Shown: positions 13,198 to 25,925 of the stretch, one piece after another
Layout of the letters: each line of letters begins with the position of its first letter
Numbering within the stretch: position 1 is the stretch's first letter
Origin: Garcia nutans
Lineage: Eukaryota > Streptophyta > Magnoliopsida > Malpighiales > Euphorbiaceae
DNA: 64,000 nucleotides
Reading direction: 5' to 3'
NCBI GenBank assembly: GCA_947685225.1
Contig: CANTUV010000026.1
Coordinates: 57,001,501-57,065,500 of the forward strand
Program-made: the position numbers and the translations under genes
Notes under the pieces: model-generated
Told to the model about the DNA's origin: nothing
Databases searched by the model: none
The model's input: the letters and a program-made list of their open reading frames with translations, nothing else

Positions 13198-16100
13198 TTA
13201 GCAAACCGTTCGCCCATAACAGATCGATGCAATGTAGAGATTTTTGGACCACTTCTCCTGCAACAGAGTTAGAAAATATAACAATCATTACCCTCAATGC
13301 AGCATAAAAATAGATAAGCAATCAAAAGATATAATATATAATATATATTTCTAGTCTAAGAATATTAACGTGAATTTAATTATCACTTGCTGTAATGATC
13401 AACCCAGTAAGGGCTAACCACTTGTATTTTAGACTAAATAAAAGAACAGAAGAAAACCAATGAGGCGGCTGCATGCAAGATGCCGAACCAGGCTTAAATT
13501 TTTTCTTCAGGAGTTGAAATAAATTTTCATCAGGTATTGGGAAAGAAAGGAGATCAGCATGATACTACCTTTACATGGGTGCTCGGGAAGGCAGAGGTAC
13601 GCAGAGTTTCCTGGGTTTCATCTACCATTTTCCGTTTTGGTATGCTTAATATGAAGGCTGCCTGATCAGCAGTAGCAGCCATAGATGTGATTCTGAAACC
13701 ACTTTCCCATCGTCGATGAATTCCTTCACTTGGGTACAAAAAGTCAAGCTCCACAACCTTTTAACAGTGAATCCAAAAGTAAAGAGGGAAAATCAGACAC
13801 CATCAGGAAAAACATTGGTAGGACACACAACTATCAAGGAGAGATTTATATATTTTTATTTCCAACAGGAACTCGTACCTGATCTGAATACCCAGCATTC
13901 CTGGACATCACTACACCCCAGCGACTTCCAGCAGTTGTCATGGATGTAACATGAAAGCCTTCTTTCCACTTCTTATTTATCCACTTGAAAGGAAAAGATT
14001 CACTCACTTTGTAAGACTGCTGGGTGTAAGGAGTTCCTACATGATTACAGAAATTTCAGAATCTTCTTTATGTTAGATAATTCTGTTTAATTTTTTAGAA
14101 AAATATCTAGTTAATTCATCCACAAGCCCAAACAATACATCAAAAGACCAAGATGAGTAAGATAAATAAGTACAAAATTTGAAAAAAAAATGTAATTTGC
14201 AAACTACCTATAAGATTTAGTACTTCTATTTATGGCATGTATCAAGTCAAATTAGACATCAATAGCCACCTTCAATATAGTTGTTTAAAGTAAACCAACC
14301 TTTGGACATCACAACTAATGAACTTCCATTGCTTGCACCAGCTATTGAACTGATATAGTAATTCTTTTCCCACTGTTCCATAATCCAATCCTGATGACAA
14401 ATTAAAAATCAAACAAAATTAATATTTCCATTGAAACATGACCCTATAGCAGAAGGGAAGAAATTATGTTTTCAAACCATAACCTTGTGCAGGAAGACAG
14501 CTGACAGTTCATAAACCTGTGAAGTGAAACTAGTTCCAGCATCCATGATTAGGGCCCAGAGATTAGCTGCTGAGGCCACACAACTAATATATAACCCATC
14601 TTCATTACCCTTGTCCACATGCTGGTGTAGCCTTGCATCTGCTACATTATAGTGATATCTGCAACTCCAATAAAAATTTCACTTACTTAGAAACAAATAA
14701 TAGAAACAAGATGCTCCTTATAATTGATATTTTCAGTCCCATGTGTCTGATTTGTGATCAATAAAGCATTGAGGCTCTAAATATTTGGAACAAATCATGT
14801 CAAATTGAAGACAATTTTCAATATCCTGCAAAAAGTTGAAATATAGTGGTTAAAATTTTTTGGATAGTAGAAAATCTTAAGCCCTGTTTGATACAAATGA
14901 ATTGCACAATTTTTTTGTGGAATTTATTTGGAATTTCATGTTTCCATACTTGATATAAATGAAAATGTTCATTTCACTCTGAAAAACTAAAATTTATGCA
15001 ATTCAACCTATCTAAACCAAATTCTATCATTATATACAAATTACTACAAATTCATTTACACCCAAAAAGGGGTGAATCTCCTCCAATTCTTTCAAATTCA
15101 ACAGTCTCTACCATATCACTGAAATCACAGACACCTTTAACCTTCAATTGTTGTCCATGGAAATTCATCTTGACTCCTTGTTCATCTCCATATCAAACCA
15201 CCACTAATATGTATACTAACAGAGTAGCATTGCTCTACCACTGCTTCATCCTCCTTACAACCACACTCACCTTGTGCCCACTAATTTGCAACTGATTAGT
15301 CCTTATAATAAATGAGCTATTAAAATATGCTGGGCAAGCTTAGAATGGTGGTTGAAGTTCCTTGACATTGAATTTACAATTGCTTCTAGGTAATTCTGGT
15401 CTCTCTTCTCTGCTTTACATATGGAATTTATTGGAATTTTCAAAATTAATCACTGACATAACTTCTATACCTAGAACAATTATGGCGCAGAATTCTAATG
15501 GATATTTACTTTGTCAACCTGTCTCAACTGAAACATATTCCCAAAGATTCAGCAGTCCTAGGATACATATCTCATGATTGGCCATTCGTCACTTGAAAGC
15601 TTGAAACCGGATCAGCCCATTACCCATGTCCCTTTTTTTGGACTTTGTATCAAGGTTCCAAATCTTAGCTTCAGTATGATCCTTGAATCACCAGTAGCGA
15701 GAATCAAAATCAGATTGCCCCCTAATATTCAGACACATACTATATCGCACAATACATAGAACACTGTTTGTGTGGAAAGAGACAAATCTATTTATTGTGT
15801 AATTCTTAAATTTCAATTATAAACTGGTAAGAAATATAATGTATTTCCTAATCCCCTCATCCTTCAATGAAAAAGGAAGAAAAAGAGTCTTCATTATTTT
15901 TTGCTTTTCATAATTACTGTTGTACCATGTTCCAGCAACATCTATTACTACTAGGTAACAAAAGTTTCCCATAATTCTGTATCAGAAGCAAGCTTATCCC
16001 TCCCAAAAAAAAAATCCTATAGCACTAGTGCTTTGCATTCTTTCTATTCCATCCTATTTTCATTCCGGGATACGCAGCTAATACTAATCTGATAAGTGAA

Positions 16101-19100
16101 GTAGTCATCATTTGACCAATTGATTCAGACATCAGACCTCTTGTGCTTGCCCATTCTCTCGTCCTAAATGGAATGGCTCTCTTAGTTAGGATGTGCCCCG
16201 AGTCCCTGCCTGCTGTCTCATTCAACTACATTTGTTCCTATAATCTATAGCCTAACAGCACACAGCAGTGAGGGACAACCTGCCCATACAGCCAGTGCAT
16301 AGGATGGCACTACTGGAAAAAACTGTCAGGCAAAATTGTTGCAGGCACCTCTAGCAACTCCCAAGTGTTCTCATCATTATTAAGTGCCCAAAATTCATCC
16401 TTTGTTTTGTTCATGCTAAATTTTGTATCCGTTGGTCATTTTTTTCTTCATACATTGCCATGTTAATCATAAGTATCACTCTTAAAAACCCTGTAGGTTT
16501 GAGAAGCACATAATAAGATATTAAATAAGAGGAAATATTTATACCCATATACTTTTTTTGAGGCAAAATATTCATTTGCTTGGTTAGTCAATGGAATTGT
16601 TCCTTTTTTTTCTGTCAGCAGTTTTTTCTTTTCCATTTGATCGAGCAATAGATAGTAATTGAAACTCTTTGGATGAAACCCATTAACATCATGCAACATC
16701 TAAGGAAATCATCAAAAAAATAAACTTTATTTTATCGAGTCAGTATGTCTCATTCAATGTTTGCTGTGAATCATAGATCAGAAAATGGATCATTTTGCAG
16801 CTGTTTAGAATCTCATACATCAACAAAGTAACCCCACTATCCTCATCCACATTTACTGCATTAATTTCATTTAGTCAGTTTATTACTTACTAGAACCAAA
16901 TGCTTTGAAATTTGTGCCACCAACATAAAAGGACAAACATACAATAAAGTGCTTTGAACACATTTTAAGCTAAAAATGGTCAATAATTTAAAAATTGAAT
17001 CTATGCTAAAAAATAATTCATAGTCAGCCTGATTACAACATTAATTGAATCTAAGATCTAACCAGAAATCTAAGAAGGCCAAGACAAATCAAGCAATCTT
17101 TCTCACTCACCTAGAGTGTGAGTTATTACAAACTTACACTTCTCAGGGAATAAAATAGGACACGATAAGCCATAAGCAACTAAGAATGAAAGCAAAAGAA
17201 CAATAGCAAAAATCAATGAACAAGAGATTAAATTTTACCTCTGCTTCATGGGTCGACGTGCATTGTAAACAGAGATCCACTGTGTAGCAGGACTGCCTAA
17301 TCGTATTTTCTTCCTTGGTTGCTCATCCTCTTCCAAGTTTATAAGCAATCTTCCACGCTTCTGTCCAACCTGTTGATGTATGAAAGAACAGAAAAAGGAA
17401 AGAGTCAGAGCACCCTATCCAACTGGAAAAAAATAAAGGGAAGGAGGGGAAGGGAATTCACAATCACCTTAAGAGCCCCATCAATTCTTATTGGCCTCAA
17501 TGGTGTGCAAGGTTCAATTAGGCTATCAAAATAGGATACCAGCTTGGAATAATTTGGCTCCTCATCAAACTTCATATTTGTAACAGCTTCAAGGAATTGT
17601 TTGAATGGAGCAGGACAAAAACAACACATCAACTCTGAAGAGGTGGCCATCTTTTTCTTACAAACAAGAAAACTCTTATTATCCCCCTGTCATGTCAACA
17701 AACAAGAAAATAGTAACAACTAAATAATGTCATACGTTCATTTGAAAGAGATCCTCAATTACAAAGTTTACAACGTATGAAGCAAGAATATAAAGTTACC
17801 TGATACCCCTGCCAGGGTAACCCTCCTTTTATAAGAAATATCAACGTGTATGCCAATGACTCAAGATCATCCCTCCGACTTCCAGTTCTGCCTAAATGAG
17901 CATGCACACTAGCATACCTTATTGTTCCCCTGCCAACAGAGATATGCTACAATTTAAAAATTAAACATAAAACAGTGAATATTTGTAAAGCTAAAAAAAT
18001 CCACACACCTGAACACATCAGGCCTCTGATCATAATCAACATGTTGACCAGAGGATGCATCTTTCCATCTAGATGCTGAACCAAAAATGTGTTAGTGGCA
18101 CCAAAAGTAAACACATACACAGAAAATAAAATTTTACCCAAATTTCAACTACATTGCAAACACAACCACACATAAATATATGCCAGAAGAACATGTAGTG
18201 TTTGCATGATGAACTCATGGTTGCACTTTAGGAAGAGCATAGACAAGAAAGGAAGGAAAGGCAGACATACCTAAACCAAGATCAATAAGATAAAGCTTCT
18301 TCTCATCCGCAGTTCCAGGTTGACCAAGTAAAAAATTTTCCGGCTTCACATCTCCATGCACAAACCTTGCTTGAGCAGAGGACATCATAAGAGATGGTAA
18401 CTCAATGCAACTTAGATGGAAAATTAAGGACAAGCCAATTAGGGCAAAATGGTAAAGCATGAAAAGATAAAAGTACTCACCCCTTCATATGAAGCTTTTC
18501 AAGAATTGATATTGCCTCCACAGCAATGCAGGCCACCATATTTGGTGACATCCTGTTGCAGGTACAAGCACATTAAACAGGCAGGGAGAAGAATGGAGAG
18601 GAGAAGCGCATCATTATATATGAGAGAGAGAGAGAAATTCTCTTTCTTACGATTGGTCAAGGGAATTCCAAACATCCCAAAGACTGGGTCCAAGCATGTC
18701 CATTACCTGAAATTTTTAATTAATTTCCTTTAGAAACAGTAAGCAAATTTAGACAGTTCGACCATAAGGAGCTTACAGTTAACACTCACCAAAATATAGA
18801 AATCTCCTTGCCGACCCTTGTAATGTACCCAAGGAATTCCATAACATCCATTTAGAGTGCTTTTCAATTTGAAAAGGAAGCAAGAAGAAGTCATAAAGGA
18901 ATGATAAATCAGGTAATATGTTTCAATATATGTACAATTATGTACTTACTTGTACACTTGCCACTCATAAGGAGGGCCATAATTGCAACCTTTGCTATTG
19001 CGATGCTCAAACTTCAATGCAACCTGTAAGGAAAGCAATTCAATGCATGAGATTGCATGCAGATAAAACTTTAAATCAGCAGTTAGAGAAATGAAATCTC

Positions 19101-19821
19101 TAGTCATACCTCAATGGCATCTGGTCCAGTTCTATCACTACCACCACTTACCCTTCTGCCAACATAAACTTGGCCAAAACCACCCTTACCCAACTTTCTT
19201 TCTATTTTATATACTGGAGAATTACTCACTTGTACCTACATACAGCAATATAAATAATATGTTAACTAATAGATTTATGCATGGGATAGCTGCTATGAAC
19301 TTTTAAGAAAAGATTAATCAGCATTTATTAATCCGAGACAAATGAGAATACTCATATAGGCAATACAGATGTACTCGAGCAAACCCAACAAGGATAGAGA
19401 GCAAAACAGGCAATACCCTTTCAGGAACTGGAGTAGTGTTTCCTTCTTCTTCAGCTCCCACTGCCTTATCTGCACTCCCCCCATCCATTGCAATATCTTT
19501 GTCTGCCACTACCTCAACTTGATTATAACCCGGTTCTGCAGCTCCTAAAGCCACAGGCTTTACCTCACAAGGTTCTGGGTCTAAATCTATCAATCTAATG
19601 CCCCGGCCTCTACCAGCAGCAGTCGGCCTTGTGGTTGTCACTGGAGAAGCCCCTTTTGCTACAGCTGTGGCATTGCCACCCCTTCCTCTACCACCAACTC
19701 TCCTTCTGGTCTTGTTTTGAGCGGGTTGTATCCAATTCTGAGCAGGGTTAATTGGTTGTTGGAGAGTCTGAAGATCATCAAGACGCTTTGATCTCCGGGC
19801 TCCACTCCTCAATTCTGGCAT
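13198..19821 (-). CDS. MLK: MUT9-like (CK1-type) Ser/Thr protein kinase
   Basis: Sixteen exons on the minus strand encode 705 residues in one unbroken frame: 19821-19417, 19235-19110, 19023-18950, 18859-18790, 18706-18651, 18552-18481, 18365-18271, 18075-18009, 17929-17800, 17686-17468, 17369-17239, 14658-14484, 14390-14300, 14036-13879, 13757-13569, 13257-13198. The start MPELRSGARRSKR is the family's conserved opening; an upstream in-frame Met at 19848 is less likely. A Gly/Arg tail precedes the kinase domain (from about residue 145): glycine loop GKGGFGQVYVG, VALKFE lysine, catalytic HGDVKPEN near 271, DLGL in place of DFG, as in CK1 kinases. The plant-specific C-terminal region ends with ASICYGRTVC. 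Arabidopsis MLK/PPK kinases are nuclear, phosphorylate histone H3 Thr3 and photoreceptor-pathway proteins. A leader intron (20810-19877) is likely. Confidence 0.96.
14659..17238 (-). other. Unusually long (2.58-kb) intron of the MLK gene
   Basis: The other coding introns of this gene are roughly 80-550 bp. This one separates exon 11 (ends AAGCAGAG) and exon 12 (starts ATATCACTATAATG), whose phases match across it. It has no recognisable gene. Around 14885-15020 there is an imperfect inverted repeat (GAATTGCACAATTTT versus AAATTTATGCAATTC), and the motif GGAATTTATTTGGAATTT recurs near 15420. This suggests a degraded insertion, but its ends could not be fixed. Confidence 0.6.
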
Positions 19822-20930
19822 CCTCAACCCATGCAAATCACATTCCACTTGATTCCTAAATATCCTTTCAAATCTCCTATGGTTAAAAAAAAACCATCAA
19901 CTTTAGTAATGCACACATGCCAAAAGTTGATATCACGCCATAAGTGGAAAGTCATTTAAGCAACTATACTTGTATTACATGAACTCTTACACAGGCACAT
20001 TTAAGATTCAAAACTGAAACATAAACCACTATCACAGCCCGTATATGCATGACGGTGCAGAATCTGTTTAAACAGGAAACGTGCCGAGTGCAAAACTGAA
20101 ATAACATCATAACATACCTGGAAAGCCCCACAAGCAACTAAAATTCAAACTCATACCAAAACAAGCAAGTTCAAACAAGTATCAGACAAAAAAAAAATTC
20201 AAATCGCAGCAATAATGACTATCCATTATTAGAAACAGAAAAAAAAATCCCAAGAAAATGCAGTTCAGTTAGTAAGAAATATCATATCAAAGAAATACCA
20301 GAGAGAAAAGCGAAAAAAGCTCCGTACTTCAAAAGAAACATATGTAGATACTATTTTCGACCAAGAACAGAGCAAATGTAGCTAAACATTGGCATGAATA
20401 TATGAAAATCTTTGTTCCATTTTCAAAAATGAAGCTTTGTTCTTTGTTTCCTAATCAGTCACTCCTCCAAACCAATTTAACAAATCAATCAAACCCATCA
20501 ATAGTTGGGTATATGCAAAATAATCAATTGATAAAATTTTCTTCAAACCAAACAACATCTATCACCAGATAGAATATTTAAATTTTTTTTTGAAAAAAAT
20601 AAAAATATATATATTACCATTTTAAATCTTCTAAAACCAAAAAAATCTATAACCGATCATAAAAATAATCTAAAGACTAAAAAATAAAAATAAGCATCTT
20701 CTTTAGAATCTAAATCGATCATCCAACGAGCCCAACAACACAGCAATGAATTTTCTCCAACTTTCCACCAACAATAAGTACAAAAATAATAATAAATAAA
20801 AAATACTCACAGATAGATCCTCGATATCTAAGAAAAAACAATGATCGGACTTTCATGAGATAGAAAAAAGGCGATCGGTTGAGTATAGATCGCCTCCTTT
20901 GTCTAACAGTGATTTTTAACCATACAAGGA

Positions 20931-22581
20931 GGAGTAGTTTTGGAAAATAAAAACTCTATTGGAGAATAAACGGGTGGATAGATTCGTTGCAATGTATGAG
21001 TAAATTAAATAATAAGGAGGCGGAAGTAGTGGTCGGAGGTAGTGGTTGAAGGTAGAGTTCTTTGGGGATGGTGGTGGGGGAGGAGGAGCTGGTGGTGCTG
21101 CGGGCGTCTGGATGTATGTTTTGTGGTTTCTCACTCTAAAAAGTATTTTTAAGACAAAGTTATTTGTTCTGGTTTGTGCCTTTCTCTCTCTAAAAGTTAT
21201 TTTATTTATTTATTATCCAGCTTGCAATTTTAATGTGTGTATACAGATAATGGGGCATGCAAATGTGGCTTGGTAATAACCAAACGTATTTATTTTTCTT
21301 AATTTAATACATATAATATTTACCATAATATATGCATTTCCTATTTTTCTTCTTTTTTTTCTTTATCCTAATTTTCTTCTTTTATTAATATCTTAATTTT
21401 CTTTGTTAAAATTAAATTAACGATGTTGAATATTTTTATGAAATTTTCATGTGTGACTGTACGTTTATATTCAAATGAAGCACTAATTTAATTTTGTCAA
21501 TAAATAAAATACTTGATATACTGAAAAATAAAGAATTATAAGATAATTATTCCATTGTTTTATACATAACAAATACAAATTGCAAAAATAATATATAAAT
21601 AGTTGTAAAATAATACATATGTATTTCTTGCATTTTTTAATGAGAGTATTTCAAGGATGATGAAACTATTTATAGATGAATTATTACAATAGTTATAGGT
21701 CATTTTAGCATAGTTACTTAGATAATTATTTTTATATAAGATGATATTATATAATTTTATTTAATTAAATATAATATTCAAAAATAGGTATAACATGCAT
21801 GAAATATACATGCTTCAGCTTACAACTATTATATATATATATATATATATATGTACACGCACTAAGAAAAATAGAGAAATTGTATATTGCCACATTATAC
21901 ATTTATATAATATAAAAAAGTAAAATATCATTTATTGATATTTATTAAAAAATATATTTTGTGCCTTTTTTTATAAAATAAAAAAATAAAAAGCATATAT
22001 TTAATAAATTATGAATAGAAATTTATTAACTAAAAATATTAATATATCAAAATTAAAAGTCATATATATTTAATAAATTTTAAATAAATTAATAATAACG
22101 ACAAATTTTTAACTAAAATAGTGTAAAAGACTAAAAAATCATATATTTAGTAAATTTACTAAATTATGAATAAAAATTTGTTAAATAAAAATATTAATAG
22201 ATGAAGATCAAATGCTGTAAATATAATAAATAATGTAATAATTATCTTATAATTAATTTGACAAATAAAAAAAAACAGTTAACTTTTATAATTTAACATG
22301 GTTTTTAATTCAACTAAGTTATCATAAAGGCGGGTATTTTTGCGTTAAAACAAAAACAAAAACATATATCAGAAAACGATTGGGATATCTCATTGACAAC
22401 AAAACCAGAAAAATTTTCAATCGAGTTTAACCCTAATCACTACTTGTCATTTTTGCTGCTAGAAACCTCCATTCCATCCAATTTTACAGTAAGTATTCTC
22501 ATTTTTTTTCATTGTCAATATCATGTGTCTTGTTAAAATAACTAATCCGGAAACAAATATGTGTGTATGTGTATGTGTATG
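20931..22581. other. MLK upstream region and AT-rich spacer
   Basis: The first 200 bp contain a C/G-rich patch likely near the kinase promoter. From about 21280 the DNA is extremely AT-rich with an (AT)n tract at about 21827-21852. Near 22350-22500 a leader-like stretch ends in a GTAAGT donor, but no coding exon follows, so it may be a remnant of a lost gene. Confidence 0.45.
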
Positions 22582-22858
22582 CAGCGGCGGAACCACAGGG
22601 GTCAGTGGGGTCGGCTGACCCCCTCTCCTACCCCTTTAACACACACATATATATATATATATTCCTTATTTATCAATTGTCCTCATATATCCAATTGATG
22701 GCCTTCCTCAACTATCTCCCCTGTTTGCTTTTTAAGCATTTCATGAGTATGTATATGTTTTGGAAACCTGGAATGTGAAGCAGTTGATTTCTTACCAAAT
22801 TAATTGATAAATTGATAAATTTAAGACCCCCTTTGCTCGGTTTCTGGTTCCGCTATTG
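22582..22858. mobile_element. hAT-like MITE with GCGGAACCA ends
   Basis: The left end CAGCGGCGGAACCACAG pairs with the reverse complement of the right end, CAATAGCGGAACCAGAAAC. Flanking octamers TGTGTATG (22574-22581) and TGTGTGTG (22859-22866) match at 7 of 8 positions, as expected for hAT target-site duplications. Because this flank is a TG microsatellite, the match is weak evidence on its own. The interior carries an inverted GGGTCAG/CTGACCCC motif and an (AT)n stretch. It has no coding capacity. Related ends occur at 36342 and 39133. Confidence 0.55.
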
Positions 22859-25800
22859 TGTGTGTGTACACGCCCTTATTGAATAAATGATGAATGGTGA
22901 GCAATAGATTTTTTGTGTTGAAGATGACAATGACAATGATACAGAAAATAAGGACAGTGTGATAGTTCTTAACAAACAGGAAGTCTATGATGATAATATT
23001 ATTGGGGAATTAAGGTTGTGCAAAATGAAGATGAGGTTTTAAATTTTATAATTAGTATGCTTTGAGGAATGGTTTTATTGCTGGAGGAGTATATGGAATT
23101 TGAATATTCAACTAAAAATAAGATGTTTTATTTAGCGTCTATGCACCAATTTAGCCCCAGTGTTGATGAATCTATTCAAGATGAGATAGAGCAATTCAAA
23201 TATTTGTCCTATGTGTTTTTATGAATGATGAATTAGTGATATATTATTTATTCAGATGTGATCATAGTTTTTCTCAGAGTTTTTATCAAATGTAGAGATC
23301 GATCATTTAGCTCTTCTTTTTCCCTCTTTAATTGATTGGTGAATAAAAACATTTAAAATCTTTTGTGGTCTTGGCAAGAATGCTCGGCTTTTTAAAATTT
23401 ATTTGTTATATTGGCATACTTGGAAAGCTATAAATTGTTTTTGTTTTGAGGATCTCTCATTATCTTTTAGACAGCGTAAACAAAGTTTTCTTCGCCTTCT
23501 CTAACTACATGGATTCCCTTGATACTATTTCTTCCTCTGGTGTTCGTTAAAGATAAAGTGATCTCCAGAATTATCCATGTTCTATTCCAAATAAATGGCT
23601 AAAACTTCTAGTAGGGATGTTTAAAAATAATTCTGATACTACCTATTCTTTTTTTAGTAAACTTGCAAGAGCTGCAGTGGTTATCAAAGCCCATAAAGAA
23701 AAGCTCTTTGATGGAGTAACTTGTCTCATAATTTGACTCAATATTATTTATCATTTAAATTTTTTTAAAAAATTCATTAATTTTTCTTACGTGTTTGACT
23801 CAATATTTCTCAATTCTAAATTATTAAAATAAAATTTTGATGAATTGCATAATTAATTATGTAATTTTTTACATGTAAATAAAAAATAAAATAAAATACG
23901 TGCGTATGAAAAATAATTAGTCAACAGAAAAGATAAATAAATATGTATATTATTTATGTAATGAGTAAATACTAAATAATGATATTTATTTTTTTTAATT
24001 TGAAATATTTATTTTTTTAATATATATTTATATATTGAGAGGTAAAAAGAAAAAAAAAGAAGCAAAATCGCTGCAGAATGAATAGTTGTTTTAACCTTTT
24101 GAATTATAGGATATATTTTGAATAAATCCCTATTAAAGGGTAATAAAATAATAAAACACAGCCGCGACTACTAATAGCAAAATGGTGCCTTTTTTACTTC
24201 AAAATAGTTTTGTCTTTTTTTCTTTATTTATTTCTTTGGCGTTGGGTCCATTATTTGTTCATTCCAATATATATTTCATATAAAGTGGGGTTGCGCATAG
24301 CCGCATGCATAGTAGGCAACACTTCAACTCTATTTTGTTTATAAACCAAATTAAAATTTATAGTTTGTTTATTTTGATTTTATTTTTTTTATTTCTGTTA
24401 TATTATATTAAAAGTTTACCTTTTGAAAAAAATAAAGATAAAAAATATTAATAGACGAATTATAAATTTATTACAGTAATAATAATATGATAATTTATAT
24501 AAAATAAATAATAATTTTACATTTTAATTTCATTCTGTTTATAAGAACATTTATATATTTATATATTATTTTATTGTCTTATCTTATCTCATAATTTTTT
24601 AATAAACATATTATGAATCTTATATCATAATTTTTTAATAAATATATTATGACTGATAATTTAAATCTTTATATTAATATATAAAGATGATAAAATAATT
24701 ATATTATAATGTATTAAAAATATATATTATTTTATTTATTATTTAAAATTAGACTATTATAAAAATAAAAATGTAGTATTTTCATGAAAATACACTATCA
24801 ATTATTTTTAGGAATTTATGTAAACTTTTTTGTATGATTTATTTAAAAAAATACGAGTATTATAAAAAAAATATATAAAATATAAATCTTGTAAGTAAAT
24901 TATTAATCTATTTACTTGGAAATTAATTTACGAACTTATAAATTACCTAAATTGATAAGAAAATCTCTAATCTCTCTCCCATTTTCATAGAGTTTGTCTC
25001 TCTTCTTTAGCAACAAATTTAGGGTTGCCATCAGCCTCTTGGACATGGGTAACTCTAAATCATTCATATTTATATTTCTTTTAGGTTCTATTTTTTTTTT
25101 AATTTTATCCTACGGCTTAGATCTGAGCTTATTATTTGTCTAATATCTAATTTTTGTTTGGTTTTTTTTTTTAAGTTAAAACTTTTTTTGTTGGTTCTAT
25201 TTCTTTGCTTGTTGATTTGACAAAGCCTCGGAGTATTTTAGTTTTTGGTTAAAAGATTGAAGAACGCATAAGCAGCTCCCGTTTCACTCAATCTGGGTGT
25301 TGGATTTTTAAAATGTTGGATAGCAGAGATTCTTCATATTTTACTGTTCATGTTTATAATTTTATGTGAACTCTTTTATATGAAATCCTATAGGAGATGA
25401 TAAGCCCCCATTTTTCCTCGACTATCATTAATTATGCTAAAACTTGAGAATGTGTGGAATTTATAGATTGAGGAATTTTTTCTCTTTTCAATCATATTTC
25501 TATGTCTTTGATTGAGAGCCTTTTTAAGGATTTATCATTTACTTTCATTGTTGGCATATGTATTATTTATGTTTGGCCGTTTACTGTATGGATCTATATT
25601 TCTTTGTTTCAAGATTCAATTAAATAGGGTGCTTTTTGGATTTGCATCTTGTTTTTTCTTTGTGTTCTTTTAGTATAATATTTTTTGTATTATGTTTATT
25701 CTTGAATGATATTTCTCTCATTTATAAAAAAAATGATAAACCAATTTTAATTTCATTTGATTAAAATAAATTCAATTAGGTGAATTATAAAAGTAAATTT

Positions 25801-25913
25801 AAATTAAATGTACTAATTAGTAATTAAGATCATTTAACTATTTTTTATCTAAAAAAAATCTCATTTGGCTATTTTTGTATTTGTATTTCCCTGCATTTTC
25901 CTTCTAACCAAAC
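22859..25913. other. AT-rich intergenic region with transposon relics
   Basis: Apart from the LINE relic listed separately, I see no gene. Between 22920 and 23220 there is an acidic then aromatic stretch with broken frames (EDDNDNDTENKDS, later YALRNGF) that faintly recalls FAR1/MULE-type DNA-binding domains. I would not rely on that. From 23740 to 24960 the DNA is nearly pure A/T. At 24960-25060 a pyrimidine-rich leader-like segment with an ATGG|GTAACT donor appears, without any coding sequence after it. Confidence 0.4.
23370..23735 (+). mobile_element. Degraded 3' part of an L1-type LINE (zf-RVT/RNase H region)
   Basis: Translation in one frame gives WHTWKAINCFCFEDLSLSF, which parallels the WQVWKAKNEFCFQG stretch of the larger LINE at 25926-30561. 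A short distance downstream, ARAAVVIKAHKEKLFDGVTC resembles the start of the plant LINE RNase H-like domain. Stops and shifts separate the parts. No ends or duplications could be identified, so this is an old fragment. Confidence 0.4.
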
Positions 25914-25925
25914 AGACTTTTGTTT

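Noticed and set aside
14996..15759. Three consecutive open frames in the MLK intron
   Set aside because: No recognisable protein; inside an intron whose flanking exons join perfectly.
20916..21276. Overlapping Pro-rich (-) and Gly-rich (+) frames
   Set aside because: Short GC-rich tract near the MLK promoter; no conserved sequence and no exon signals.
21827..21852. (AT)n tract, considered as matrix attachment or origin
   Set aside because: Ordinary microsatellite in AT-rich DNA; nothing supports a function.
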